A stretch of 64,000 bases of DNA, taken from contig LT827121.1 of the NCBI GenBank assembly GCA_900169975.1, positions 124,001 to 188,000 of the forward strand, read 5' to 3'. The notes under the pieces are model-generated. The model searched no databases. It had not been told where the DNA came from and saw only the letters and a list, made by a program, of their open reading frames with translations. The position numbers were made by a program, and so were the translations under genes. This document shows, piece by piece, positions 17,256 to 25,977 of this stretch. Source of the stretch: Pseudoflavonifractor sp. Marseille-P3106. Lineage in GTDB: Bacteria > Bacillota > Clostridia > Oscillospirales > Oscillospiraceae. The number at the start of each line of letters is the position of its first letter. The first letter of the stretch is position 1.

Positions 17256-18552
17256 GACTGTCCTTTCCGGCGGGATTGTCGATCAGCTTTCCGTGTTCGT
17301 CAAAGCGGGAGCCGTGGCAGGGGCAGTCCCAGCTGTGTTCCTCGGGATTCCATTTCAGCGCGCAGCCCAGATGGGAACAGCGCTTGGTGGTGGGGGTGAC
17401 AAAATCCAGCAGTGTGGTGCCCATATTGACAAAGAGCTGCCCGGTGAGCGCGCTCCTGTTCGGCCGGAACGCGGGGGCGAAGGGATTTTTCCGGCCCGAC
17501 ACCAGATCGGCCAGGATCCCGGCAGCTGCCATGGAGGTGGTCATTCCCCAGAGATTGAAGCCGGAGGCCACGTACACGTTGGGCAGACCGGCGCTGTACG
17601 CCCCGATATAGGGCGCGCCGTCCAGACTGACACAGTCCTGGTTTGCCCAGGCGTATTTTTCTTTCGCGTTGGGGAAATATCGTCTGGCAAAGGCCCGGGG
17701 GACTGCAAACCCGCCCCCGGGCTTTCCGGTGCGGTGATCGCCGCCCCCAATGAGAAGCAGCCCCTGATAATTGCGCAGATAGATGCCGTTTTCCGCCGCG
17801 TCCTCTATGGTGCAGCCCAGGTCCGGGGCGTTTTCCAGGGCGATGACATAGGAGCGCTGCTGGTAGAGCTTCATAAAATACAGTCCGCGGCTGTTGAGAA
17901 AGGGGTAGTGGGTGGTGATGATGACCTTTTGGGCACGGATCCGTCCATGCTCAGAGTATGCGGTGGTGCCGTCCAGCGTTTGAATGAACGTGTTTTCGTA
18001 GATGTGCAGCCCCCTGGCCGCGCCGTATAAAAACTTCATCGGATGGAACTGGGCCATGCCGGGGTAACGCACCGCCCCGGCCACGGGAAAGGGCAGAGAG
18101 GTTTCCGTCGTGAACTCCGCCTCGAAGCCCAGGGATCGGACGGTCTCAGCCTCCCGCTCCAGAAGCGGGCGGTCGCGGAGGGAATACATGACGGACGGCC
18201 GCTCCTCAAAGTCGCAGGGGATCCGCTGCGACAGGGTGCGAAGGCGCTCCACGGCCTGAAGATTTGCGTTTAGGTAGAGCCTTGCTTTCTCTGCGCCGAA
18301 CCGCTTCACCAGATCCTGATACAGTGTATCGTGCTGGGCGGTGAGGACAGCGGTGGTGCCTTTGGTAATGCCGCCGCCGATCCGCTTGCCTTCCGCGAGG
18401 ACACAGGAAATTCCGGCTTCCTGTAATTGCAGTGCGCACAGGATCCCGGCCATGCCGCCGCCGATCACCAGGACTTCCGTTTCCACCTCCCCCCGCAGCG
18501 TGGGAAAGTTTGGGGGTGTTAGGCCCTTCGGCCATAAAAAATCCATATTCAT
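17236..18552 (-). CDS. FAD-dependent oxidoreductase with C-terminal Rieske [2Fe-2S] domain
   Basis: The 438-residue protein combines a DAO-type FAD domain (dinucleotide motif VIGGGMAGILCALQLQEAG near residue 30) with a Rieske domain at the C-terminus (CSHLGC and CPCHGSRFDEHGK supply the two Cys and two His ligands). The architecture resembles Bacillus YhfW. It probably oxidises an amine or hydroxy substrate and passes electrons to the iron-sulfur cluster; the substrate is unknown. It is co-transcribed with the tocopherol-cyclase-like gene and divergent from the radical SAM gene, 58 bases apart. Confidence 0.87.
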   Translation of the reverse strand: MNMDFLWPKGLTPPNFPTLRGEVETEVLVIGGGMAGILCALQLQEAGISCVLAEGKRIGGGITKGTTAVLTAQHDTLYQDLVKRFGAEKARLYLNANLQAVERLRTLSQRIPCDFEERPSVMYSLRDRPLLEREAETVRSLGFEAEFTTETSLPFPVAGAVRYPGMAQFHPMKFLYGAARGLHIYENTFIQTLDGTTAYSEHGRIRAQKVIITTHYPFLNSRGLYFMKLYQQRSYVIALENAPDLGCTIEDAAENGIYLRNYQGLLLIGGGDHRTGKPGGGFAVPRAFARRYFPNAKEKYAWANQDCVSLDGAPYIGAYSAGLPNVYVASGFNLWGMTTSMAAAGILADLVSGRKNPFAPAFRPNRSALTGQLFVNMGTTLLDFVTPTTKRCSHLGCALKWNPEEHSWDCPCHGSRFDEHGKLIDNPAGKDSHVEAGL

Positions 18553-18610
18553 GCCTCCTTTCCCAATAGTATTCGCCTTTTCAGGCAGAATAACGATGGG
18601 AGGGATGAAT

Positions 18611-19609
18611 ATGGATCTTACATTTGACGCGGTCTATTATGAGCCCCAGGCGCTGGAGTACCCCCTGGGAAAAGCCATGCGGGAAAAGTACCGGACCCTG
18701 CCCTGGGTGGAGATCACGTCTCACAACCGGATCCCCGAGCTGAGCGCTGCGGAGAACAAGGCGTTTGCGCAGCTCAAACGGCATTTGGTCCTGGGGGTCC
18801 GCAAGACCCACCAATATACCGAAAACCACAAGGTGTCGGACTGGCTGGTGCCGTATACCTCTTCCGGCTGCCGGGCCATGTGCCTATACTGTTATCTGGT
18901 CTGCAACTACAATAAGTGCGCCTATCTGCGCCTGTTTGTAAACCGGGAGCAAATGATGGAAAAACTTCTGAAAAAGGACCGAGCCGCGCCTGTTCCGCAG
19001 ACGTTTGAGATCGGCAGCAACAGCGACCTTGTTTTGGAAAACGCCGTCACCGACAATCTCCCGTGGACCATTGAGCGATTTGCCCGGGAGGGGCGGGGCA
19101 GACTGACATTCCCCACCAAATTCGAGATGGTGGGTCCGCTTCTCCCTTTGGAGCACGGGGGCAAGACCATCTTTCGCATGAGCGTCAACCCGGCAGAGAT
19201 CGTCTGGCAGGTGGAACTGGGGACCTCGCCGCTGGAGGCGCGGATCCGCGCGCTCAACGAAATGGCGGCGGCGGGGTATCCGGTAGGGCTCCTGGTCGCC
19301 CCCGTGATCCTGATGCCGGACTGGCGGCGGCAGTACGGAGAACTGATGGACGCCCTGGCCGGCGGACTGTCCCAACAGGTCAAACGCACGGGATTTGTGG
19401 AGGTGATCCTCATGACATACAGCTTTGTGCAGGATGCCATCAACACGGAGGCGTTCCCCGGGGCGGCACCCATCTTTGACCGGGCGCTCATGACAGGACG
19501 GGGACGGGGGAAGTACTGCTATCGAGGCCAGGCGCGTGCAGAGGCAGAGCATTTTCTGCAGGAACAGATCCGGGAGAAGCTGAACATGCCCATTCTCTAC
19601 CTGGCATAA
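18611..19609 (+). CDS. Spore photoproduct lyase-like radical SAM protein
   Basis: Overall sequence resembles SplB, which reverses spore photoproduct in DNA at germination. The 332-residue length is close to the family's ~340, and the CxxxCxxC cluster motif is at Cys87, Cys91 and Cys94 (CRAMCLYC). However, where Bacillus SplB has the H-atom-donating Cys141 (FEAACTSD region), this protein reads FEIGSNSD, i.e. Ser136. It may therefore be a paralogue with another substrate rather than a true SplB; the alignment was made by eye. The start follows GGGAGGGATGAAT; two ATGs lie just upstream. Confidence 0.82.
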   Translation: MDLTFDAVYYEPQALEYPLGKAMREKYRTLPWVEITSHNRIPELSAAENKAFAQLKRHLVLGVRKTHQYTENHKVSDWLVPYTSSGCRAMCLYCYLVCNYNKCAYLRLFVNREQMMEKLLKKDRAAPVPQTFEIGSNSDLVLENAVTDNLPWTIERFAREGRGRLTFPTKFEMVGPLLPLEHGGKTIFRMSVNPAEIVWQVELGTSPLEARIRALNEMAAAGYPVGLLVAPVILMPDWRRQYGELMDALAGGLSQQVKRTGFVEVILMTYSFVQDAINTEAFPGAAPIFDRALMTGRGRGKYCYRGQARAEAEHFLQEQIREKLNMPILYLA

Positions 19610-19629
19610 CCGCCTCCGTGCAGATCCTT

Positions 19630-21894
19630 TTACGGCTTTGGCGTCTGGTCCAGCAGCCGCTCATACGCATCCTGAGGCATGGGACGGCCACAGTAGTAGC
19701 CCTGAATGTAATCGCAGCCGATTTTACGCAGGTACTCCGCCTGCAAAGCGGTCTCCACGCCTTCTACGATTACGGACATGCGCAGTTTTTTTGCCATCTC
19801 CACCACAGACTCCAAGATTACCTCTGCCCGTTCGTTGGGACGGCTGGGGAGAAAACGCATGTCGATCTTCAGCACATCCACCGGCAGATCTTTGAGGATG
19901 TTCAGAGAGGAATACCCGCTTCCGAAATCATCCATCATGATCACAAAGCCCAGCTCCTGCAGCTGACGAACAATGCCCTGCATGGCGTGCGGGTTGTCCG
20001 AATATGCCGATTCGGTGATCTCCAGATTAAAAAGTTCGCTGGGGATCTGATAGGCCTTCACCAGCTGCCGGACGCGCTCGATCAGATCGGTTTTGAACAG
20101 ATCCACCCGGGAGACATTGACCGAGATGGGAGACACCGGCTTCCCCGCATCCATCCGCCTTCTCAGCATCATGCAGGCCTGCTCCCAGACATAGGAGTCG
20201 AGCTGCGCGATGAAGCCGTTCCGCTCAAAGAGGGGGATAAACTCGTCCGGAGGAATGATCCCCTGGTCCGGATGCTGCCAGCGCACCAGAGCCTCGGCCC
20301 CGGCGGGCCGCTGTGTGTCCACCGTGTATCTGGGCTGGTAGTAAACGATAAACTGTCCGCCTTCCAAGGCTTGTACCATTTGCCCGGTCAACTCGCTCTC
20401 CCGCTCCAGCGCCGCCCGCATGGATTCCTCGTAAAAGGCGTAATTGTGCATGTAGTTTCCCTTGCAGTATTCCGATGCCAGGATGGCATTGTCGTACATG
20501 CGGTCTACGCTCATTTTAGGGTCGGTGATGACGTAGAGGCCGAACCGGGAAGAGATCTGGATGCCTTCAAACAGAGCCTGAACCTGGTCGCGGGCCAGCG
20601 CCAGCCAGGCAGAGACCTCCTCCCGGGAGAGAAAGGGCATACAGATGCAGAAAACATCGGCGTAAATATAGCCGTAGGTCATCATGGGCTGCAGGGCGGC
20701 GTACTGCCGGAAGAGCTGGGCGATCTGCCGCAGGACGTGATCCCCTGCGGCGGAGCCAAAGTAGGAATTGATCAGTTTAAATTTCTCAATATCGAATCGA
20801 ATAAAGATAAAGCGTTTTTGGGGGTGCGCCAGAAGCATGTCGTGGGTCATTTCGAAAAACATCTGCTTATTGTAAATGCCTGTAACCGTATCGTATTCCG
20901 CCAGGTATTTCAGACGATTGAAGGCGCTCATCTGGCTGCGCAGGATCGCATTGCGCAGACGGGACCTCAATACCTCCATGTTATAGGGCGTGGAAACGAA
21001 GTCCCAGGCGCCCAGCTTCAGCGCCTGGCTCTCCCGTTCGGCGGCGTTGCTGCCGGTGGCCACAAGGACAGGGATATCCTTCCAGATGCTCCGCCCCTGC
21101 AGTTCGGTGAGGAACTCAAAGCCGTTCATGACGGGCATCAGAAGATCAAGGATGATGACCTCGATCCGTGTGCCGTACCGCTCCAGCGCGTTGAGTGCCT
21201 CCCGGCCGTCTCCGGCCTCCACGATGTCGTATTCATCCGATAAATTTTTTCGCAGGATCCTGCGGTTGACGGCACTGTCGTCTACCACCAGAACCATCCT
21301 GCGCCGGGAATTCGGAGAGGCGTCCAGTTTCCATCTCCGCAGCTGGCTCCCTTTGGGCAGCAGACCCTCCGTGCGCTTGATCCGGTACAGCGTTTCGTCT
21401 GCGCGCTGAAAAAGTTCCCCGTAGCTGCACGGCAGCCCGCCGCTCATGGCAAAGCCGATGCGGAATGCGGGCCGGGGCAGATGGGGATCCCATCCCCCGT
21501 ATGGAACGGCAGCGTTCAAAACTTCGATCTTTTTTTCCACGGCGCGGGAATTGGGTACATCGACCATCAGCGCCACAAGCATGTCCCTGCTGATGTGACC
21601 GACAATGTCGTTTTTGCGAAAATAATTCAGCAGAAATTCAGAAGCGGCACGAACGGACTTTTTGACCGTTTCTCTTTCCGCCGGATCAGTTTGTCCGCGC
21701 CAGCCGTACATATCGATCAGCAAGAGCGCGTGATTTTGGTCCGGCCGCTCCGCCAGCAGAGCGGAGATCTCCGCCTCGGTCTCCACCCTGCCCGGCAGTT
21801 TCGCCGTATCATACATTTTGGAAAAACAATGCGGCTGCCCAGTCTTGACAGACGGTTCCCTGCTTGCAGAATTTCTTTCCTTGTTTGGCTCCAT
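19630..21894 (-). CDS. Cyclic-di-GMP phosphodiesterase with GGDEF-like, REC and EAL domains
   Basis: The 754-residue soluble protein has a degenerate GGDEF-like domain (about 52-178), a receiver domain (200-315; acidic pair Asp205-206, phospho-acceptor Asp250), a second degenerate GGDEF domain (330-495; the signature is YADVF) and a C-terminal EAL domain (505-750). The EAL part keeps EALVRW (534-539), NLEITES, DDFGSGYSS, DVLKIDMRFL and EGVET, so it should hydrolyse c-di-GMP. The conserved receiver Lys is replaced: STPY stands where a KP is expected. Neither GGDEF domain can be a cyclase. No partner histidine kinase is adjacent. Confidence 0.9.
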   Translation of the reverse strand: MEPNKERNSASREPSVKTGQPHCFSKMYDTAKLPGRVETEAEISALLAERPDQNHALLLIDMYGWRGQTDPAERETVKKSVRAASEFLLNYFRKNDIVGHISRDMLVALMVDVPNSRAVEKKIEVLNAAVPYGGWDPHLPRPAFRIGFAMSGGLPCSYGELFQRADETLYRIKRTEGLLPKGSQLRRWKLDASPNSRRRMVLVVDDSAVNRRILRKNLSDEYDIVEAGDGREALNALERYGTRIEVIILDLLMPVMNGFEFLTELQGRSIWKDIPVLVATGSNAAERESQALKLGAWDFVSTPYNMEVLRSRLRNAILRSQMSAFNRLKYLAEYDTVTGIYNKQMFFEMTHDMLLAHPQKRFIFIRFDIEKFKLINSYFGSAAGDHVLRQIAQLFRQYAALQPMMTYGYIYADVFCICMPFLSREEVSAWLALARDQVQALFEGIQISSRFGLYVITDPKMSVDRMYDNAILASEYCKGNYMHNYAFYEESMRAALERESELTGQMVQALEGGQFIVYYQPRYTVDTQRPAGAEALVRWQHPDQGIIPPDEFIPLFERNGFIAQLDSYVWEQACMMLRRRMDAGKPVSPISVNVSRVDLFKTDLIERVRQLVKAYQIPSELFNLEITESAYSDNPHAMQGIVRQLQELGFVIMMDDFGSGYSSLNILKDLPVDVLKIDMRFLPSRPNERAEVILESVVEMAKKLRMSVIVEGVETALQAEYLRKIGCDYIQGYYCGRPMPQDAYERLLDQTPKP

Positions 21895-22284
21895 ACCAGC
21901 TTACCTTCCCAGCCATCATGTTTCGCTTCCCTTTGAAGCGCTGCGCCGATCCACAGCGCAGTTTAAAAGATCGCAGGCGTCTCTGGCAGGCATGCCAGAA
22001 AGCGGCTGCGTCCCGGTTGTTTTCCCGCAAGTCGAAGAAGGTAATAATTCAACTTAAGACTACCATAAACTGTCTTAAAAAACAACTTATTTTAAGGCTT
22101 TTGAAAAAAGCAAGAAACAGGACAGGCAAAAGTCGGAAACCATCCGAATAGAAACCGAAGCAGGGAAAAGACTTTAAAAAATAGGTTGCATTTTTTAAAA
22201 ATGTGATATAATGGAACTGGATCGTATACCTTTGCAGGCCGAGAAACAGATCAAATAATTCGTCAATGGAAGGGAGTCATACTT
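21895..22284. promoter_or_regulatory. Regulatory region between the EAL gene and the superoxide reductase gene
   Basis: These 390 bases hold no convincing gene. The AT-rich right half contains a perfect inverted repeat TTAAGAC/GTCTTAA (22054-22060 and 22072-22078, 11-base spacer) that could be an operator for either gene. A TATAAT with TG extension at 22207-22212 and a TTGCAT at 22186-22191 (15-base spacer) form the likely promoter of the superoxide reductase gene. No promoter for the EAL gene is obvious. Confidence 0.55.
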
Positions 22285-22659
22285 ATGAAATTTTACGAGT
22301 GCAGCCATTGCCACAACATCATTGCCTATGTGAAGAGCTCCGGTGTGCCCGTCATCTGCTGCGGAGAGCCCATGAAAGAGCTGATCCCCAATACCACCGA
22401 TGCTGCCGGTGAAAAGCATGTGCCTGTCATTCAGGTGGAGGGGAACAAGGTCACCGTAACGGTGGGATCGGTGGAGCACCCCATGCTGGACGCCCACTAC
22501 ATCATGTGGATCGCGCTGGAAACCAAGCAGGGGAATCAGCGCAAGGAGCTGCACCCGGGCGAGAAGCCCTGCGCAGAATTTATGATCTGCGAGGGTGACG
22601 AGGTTGTGGCTGCCTATGAGTACTGCAACCTTCACGGGCTTTGGAAAGCTGAGGCCTGA
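22285..22659 (+). CDS. dfx: Desulfoferrodoxin / superoxide reductase
   Basis: This non-haem iron protein reduces superoxide to peroxide without producing oxygen, a typical anaerobe defence. At 124 residues it has both domains of class I desulfoferrodoxin: an N-terminal rubredoxin-like FeS4 site (CSHC and CC, residues 6-30) and the SOR domain with EKHVP, EHPMLDAHYI and CNLHGLW supplying the His4Cys site. The ATG follows GAAGGGAG. It is a single gene closed by a terminator. Confidence 0.93.
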   Translation: MKFYECSHCHNIIAYVKSSGVPVICCGEPMKELIPNTTDAAGEKHVPVIQVEGNKVTVTVGSVEHPMLDAHYIMWIALETKQGNQRKELHPGEKPCAEFMICEGDEVVAAYEYCNLHGLWKAEA

Positions 22660-22736
22660 TCGGCTCAAAGGGATCTCGGGATCAGAGTGGTTCCGGGGCT
22701 TGACCGCCGTGCCTCGTCCGTATTTTTCTGCAAACA

Positions 22737-22783
22737 GAAAGGGCTTGCCGTCTGTACCTCACAGACGGCAAGCCCTTTTATTT
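22737..22783. terminator. Terminator after dfx
   Basis: AAAGGGCTTGCCGTCTGT pairs with ACAGACGGCAAGCCCTTT, followed by a T-rich tail. It is shared by dfx (+) and the convergent rqcP (-). Confidence 0.93.
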
Positions 22784-22838
22784 TACAGATGTGCCGCGTC
22801 GGCCTGTTCTGTTTGGCGGCATTCTGCCGGGATCCTGC

Positions 22839-23081
22839 TCAGAGGACCTCTTCGTACAGTGCTCCGGCGTCGGCCTTCCCCACGATCTCCTGAATGGAGA
22901 GGACTTTCACCCGGACCACCCGTTCTCCGAACCTCAATTCCAACAGGTCGCCGGGCTTGACCTCGTAGGATGCCTTCACCGGGCGGCCGCCCACGGTGAC
23001 CCGCCCGGCGTCACAGGCCTCGTTGGCTACAGTGCGGCGCTTGATGAGGCGGGAATTTTTGAGCCATTTGTCCAGTCGCAT
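22839..23081 (-). CDS. rqcP: S4-domain RNA-binding protein RqcP (YabO)
   Basis: This 80-residue S4-domain protein matches RqcP, which stabilises the tRNA in the 50S subunit while RqcH adds Ala tails to stalled nascent chains. The S4 core is visible as MRLDKWLKNSRLIKRRTVAN and AGRVTVGGRPVKASYEVKPG. The ATG at 23081 follows AAAGGAGTACGACCC. Its neighbours hup, mazG and a flippase reproduce the Bacillus yabM-yabN-yabO order, which supports the assignment over a generic HslR-like protein. Confidence 0.88.
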   Translation of the reverse strand: MRLDKWLKNSRLIKRRTVANEACDAGRVTVGGRPVKASYEVKPGDLLELRFGERVVRVKVLSIQEIVGKADAGALYEEVL

Positions 23082-23115
23082 GGGTCGTACTCCTTTATGA
23101 TGGGATATGTGCAAA

Positions 23116-23144
23116 AGCGGCCCCGGGAGACCGGGGCCGCTCTT
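23116..23144 (-). terminator. Hairpin between hup and rqcP
   Basis: GCGGCCCCGG pairs with CCGGGGCCGC around a four-base loop and is followed by TTTTG on the minus strand. It would partially separate hup from rqcP, allowing much higher hup expression. Confidence 0.75.
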
Positions 23145-23159
23145 TATCAGAGAACAGGC

Positions 23160-23435
23160 TTATTTCGCAACAGTGTCCTTCAGGGCCTTGCCGGGCTTAA
23201 AGACGGGAACCTTGGAGGCGGGGATCTGGATAGACTCCTTGGTCTTGGGGTTGCGGCCGATGCGGGCGGCACGGCACTTCACCTCAAAAGCGCCGAAGCC
23301 CACCAGCTGGACCTTGTCCCCAGCGGCCAGGCAATCGGCAATCGCCTCAATGGCGGCGTTCACAGCAGCTTCGGTATCTTTCTTGGACAGGCCGGCCTTC
23401 TCGGCGGCGGCGTTGATGAGTTCAGCCTTGTTCAT
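23160..23435 (-). CDS. hup: HU-family DNA-binding protein
   Basis: HU is a small histone-like dimer that bends and compacts DNA. The 91-residue protein has the canonical start [20 protein letters not shown], the [20 protein letters not shown] arm region and the [20 protein letters not shown] motif. The start follows AGGAGGAAACTATT. It lies between mazG and rqcP; an upstream extension of the frame lacks HU homology. Confidence 0.96.
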   Translation of the reverse strand: MNKAELINAAAEKAGLSKKDTEAAVNAAIEAIADCLAAGDKVQLVGFGAFEVKCRAARIGRNPKTKESIQIPASKVPVFKPGKALKDTVAK

Positions 23436-23499
23436 AATAGTTTCCTCCTGTTTTTTCTCGGCGGTGACCCGCCAGAATATACTTAAGGCTCTAATGCCG

Positions 23500-24288
23500 T
23501 TAAGTCCGTTTGGCCTCTTCCCAGAGCTTGTCCAACTCTTCCAGAGGCAATTCCGCCATATCCTGTCCGGTCTGGGCGGCCAGACGCTCCACCTTTTCAA
23601 AGCGGGAGATGAATTTGTCGGTGGCGGCGGTGAGGGTCTCTTCCGGATCCGCCTTTATGAGCCGGGAGACGTTGACGGCGGCGAAGAGCAGGTCGCCCAG
23701 CTCCTCGGCCACGTTGCTGTTTTCGGTGACGGCCTGCTTCAGCTCCTCCAGCTCCTCGGAGAGCTTGTCCATGGCGCCGGAGGCGTCCGGCCAGTCGAAA
23801 CCGGCCTTTTTGGCCTTTTTCTGCACCTTTTCCGCCCGCCACAGGGCGGGCAGGGAGCGGGCCACGGAGCGGAGGGTGTCGGAGTAGGTCTCCTGCCCCT
23901 TTTCCTCCCGCTTGAGGACCTCCCAGTTCACCAGTACCTCGTCGGAGCCGGAGACGGACACATCCCCAAAGACGTGGGGGTGGCGGAAGATGAGTTTTTT
24001 GCAGATCCCGTCGGCCACATCGTCCAGAGTAAAGCGGCCGGCGTCCTTTTCGATATCTGCGTGAAAGACCACCTGCAGCAGAACGTCGCCCAGCTCCTCC
24101 TTCAAATGGGAGGCGCTGCCCTCATCGATGGCCTCCACGACTTCGTAGCTCTCCTCCAGCATGCCGCGGCGGAGACTCTCGTGGGTCTGCTCGCCGTCCC
24201 AGGGGCAGCCCCCCGGGGCGCGGAGGATGGAGACGATATGCTCCAAGTCGTTGAGGCTGTAAGAATCTTTCTTCACAAAATCTATCAT
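23500..24288 (-). CDS. mazG: Nucleoside triphosphate pyrophosphohydrolase MazG
   Basis: MazG hydrolyses non-canonical or excess NTPs to NMP and pyrophosphate as housecleaning. The 262-residue protein shows the duplicated all-alpha MazG domain, each half with an EELGDxL helix: [16 protein letters not shown] in the first and [16 protein letters not shown] in the second. The opening [17 protein letters not shown] with EQTHESLRR is diagnostic. In Bacillus the equivalent yabN carries an extra methylase domain that is absent here. Confidence 0.93.
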   Translation of the reverse strand: MIDFVKKDSYSLNDLEHIVSILRAPGGCPWDGEQTHESLRRGMLEESYEVVEAIDEGSASHLKEELGDVLLQVVFHADIEKDAGRFTLDDVADGICKKLIFRHPHVFGDVSVSGSDEVLVNWEVLKREEKGQETYSDTLRSVARSLPALWRAEKVQKKAKKAGFDWPDASGAMDKLSEELEELKQAVTENSNVAEELGDLLFAAVNVSRLIKADPEETLTAATDKFISRFEKVERLAAQTGQDMAELPLEELDKLWEEAKRT

Positions 24289-24325
24289 ATTTTACCTCTC
24301 ACTGCAAGTGGTTTTGACGAAAAAG

Positions 24326-25963
24326 TCAATGGATATGGAGGATTTTTGCGATTTTATCTCCCTTTGGCATGAGGGAGAGGTCATCTTTTGAAATGACCCG
24401 CAGCGCCAGCACCAGGACGAGGTACACCACCACGCCCACCAGGATGCCGCCCAGCGTGGCCAGAGAGCTGCCGAAGCCGAGCACACCGGTGAGCAGCCCG
24501 TAGACCGCCCGGGCCGCCAACGCCATCAGGGCGGAGGGGATAAAGGGCTTGAGAAAGGCCCGAAGGAAGCTGGGCGGCGCGGGAATGGCCCGGCGGATCA
24601 TGAACATCTCCAGGGCGGAGATGACGATAAAGCAGCACAGGGTGCCCACCGGAGCGCCGTTGATGCGGATGTCCGGGTTGCCCACCAGGGTGTAGTTCAC
24701 TCCGATCTTCACCACGCCGCCGATGACCACCGCCAGAATGGGCAGATTGACCATGCCGTTGGCCTGGAGGATGGAGTTACACAGCAGCTGGAGCGCCACA
24801 AAAATGGAGGCCAGACCCAGCACGGAGAGGAGGGGGCCGGCGATGGAGACATCAATGGCGGGGAAGAGAAGCCCCATGATGGGGCCGCCCAGAGCGAAGA
24901 GGCCCATGCCCATGGGCAGAGCCAGCAGCAGGCCCACCCGGAGGGCGGACTCGCTCACCCGCTGGGCCTCTCGGCGGTCCTTCCGGGCCAGGGCGGCCGA
25001 GACTGCGGGGATGATGCAGGCGGTGAGGGGGACCATCATGGAGAAGGGCAGGTTGTAAATGGACATGGTCTTGCTGTAAATGCCGTAAAGCCCTCGGGCG
25101 GCGTCCAGAGCGGCGGTCCGGGTCATGCCGTCCACCGTCTGGTAGACGGTCTGGAGCTGGCTCATGACCAGCTTGGTGTCGATGAGGGTGACCAGGGAGG
25201 TGGCCGCTGAGCCCAGGGTGATGGGGATGGCCAGCTTGAGCAGGGTGCCGAAGATCCGGCGAGAGGAGTCGGGCACGTCGTCGGAGCGGGTGCGCCGCCG
25301 GTGTCCCCGGGCCCGGAAAAAGAGGAAGAGGATATAGAGAAGGGCCACCACGCTGCCGCAGGAGACGCCGATGATGGCGCCTACGGAGCCGAAGTCCGGC
25401 TTTTTGAGCACAGAGACAAAGTAGATGGCCAGGGCCAGGCCGATGATGAGCTTGAACAGGGCCTCAATGACCTGAGAGACGGCGGTGGGCTTCATGTCGA
25501 AGTGGCCCTGGAAGTAGCCCCGGATGGAGGACATGACGCACACGCACAGCACCGACGGGGCCAGCGCCATCACGCAGTAGACCGCCTTGGGGTTGCTGAT
25601 GACCAGCTGGGCCATGGGCGCGGCCAGCACCGTCATGCAGAAAAAACTGATGAGGCCCAGAGTCAGGAAGGTGAAGAAGGCCACACGGAAGGTCTTATCC
25701 ACCTGATTGCGGCGGCCCAGGGCATTGGCCTCCGAGATGGTTTTGGACAGGGCCACCGGGAGACCGGCGGTGGAGATGGTGAGGAAAAAGTTATAGATGT
25801 TGTAGGCGCTGTTGTAGTCGCCCATGACCTCGTCGGGGAGGATGTTGCCCAGGGGAATGCGGTAGACGGCCCCGATGAGTTTGACCAGAATGGCGCTGGC
25901 GGCCAGAATGGCCGCCCCGCCGAAGAAAGTGCTCTTTTTCTGTGATTCTGACAAGTGAGACAC
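24326..25963 (-). CDS. Polysaccharide/lipid flippase of the MOP superfamily (YabM/SpoVB-like)
   Basis: The 545-residue membrane protein has about 14 helices and the MOP start FGGAAILAASAILVKLIGAV then YRIPLGNILPDEVMGDYNSA. By position next to mazG and rqcP it corresponds to Bacillus yabM (formerly spoVB-like), a flippase for lipid-linked precursors. A second homologue lies at 6842-8377. The substrate is not deducible. It is 37 bases upstream of mazG and probably heads that operon. Confidence 0.88.
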   Translation of the reverse strand: MSHLSESQKKSTFFGGAAILAASAILVKLIGAVYRIPLGNILPDEVMGDYNSAYNIYNFFLTISTAGLPVALSKTISEANALGRRNQVDKTFRVAFFTFLTLGLISFFCMTVLAAPMAQLVISNPKAVYCVMALAPSVLCVCVMSSIRGYFQGHFDMKPTAVSQVIEALFKLIIGLALAIYFVSVLKKPDFGSVGAIIGVSCGSVVALLYILFLFFRARGHRRRTRSDDVPDSSRRIFGTLLKLAIPITLGSAATSLVTLIDTKLVMSQLQTVYQTVDGMTRTAALDAARGLYGIYSKTMSIYNLPFSMMVPLTACIIPAVSAALARKDRREAQRVSESALRVGLLLALPMGMGLFALGGPIMGLLFPAIDVSIAGPLLSVLGLASIFVALQLLCNSILQANGMVNLPILAVVIGGVVKIGVNYTLVGNPDIRINGAPVGTLCCFIVISALEMFMIRRAIPAPPSFLRAFLKPFIPSALMALAARAVYGLLTGVLGFGSSLATLGGILVGVVVYLVLVLALRVISKDDLSLMPKGDKIAKILHIH

Positions 25964-25977
25964 AGCCTTTCCGGGGA

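Noticed and set aside
21960-22040. c-di-GMP riboswitch upstream of the EAL gene
   Set aside because: A GGGACGCAGCC segment on the minus strand is reminiscent of GEMM-I, but the second helix and receptor motifs do not fit.
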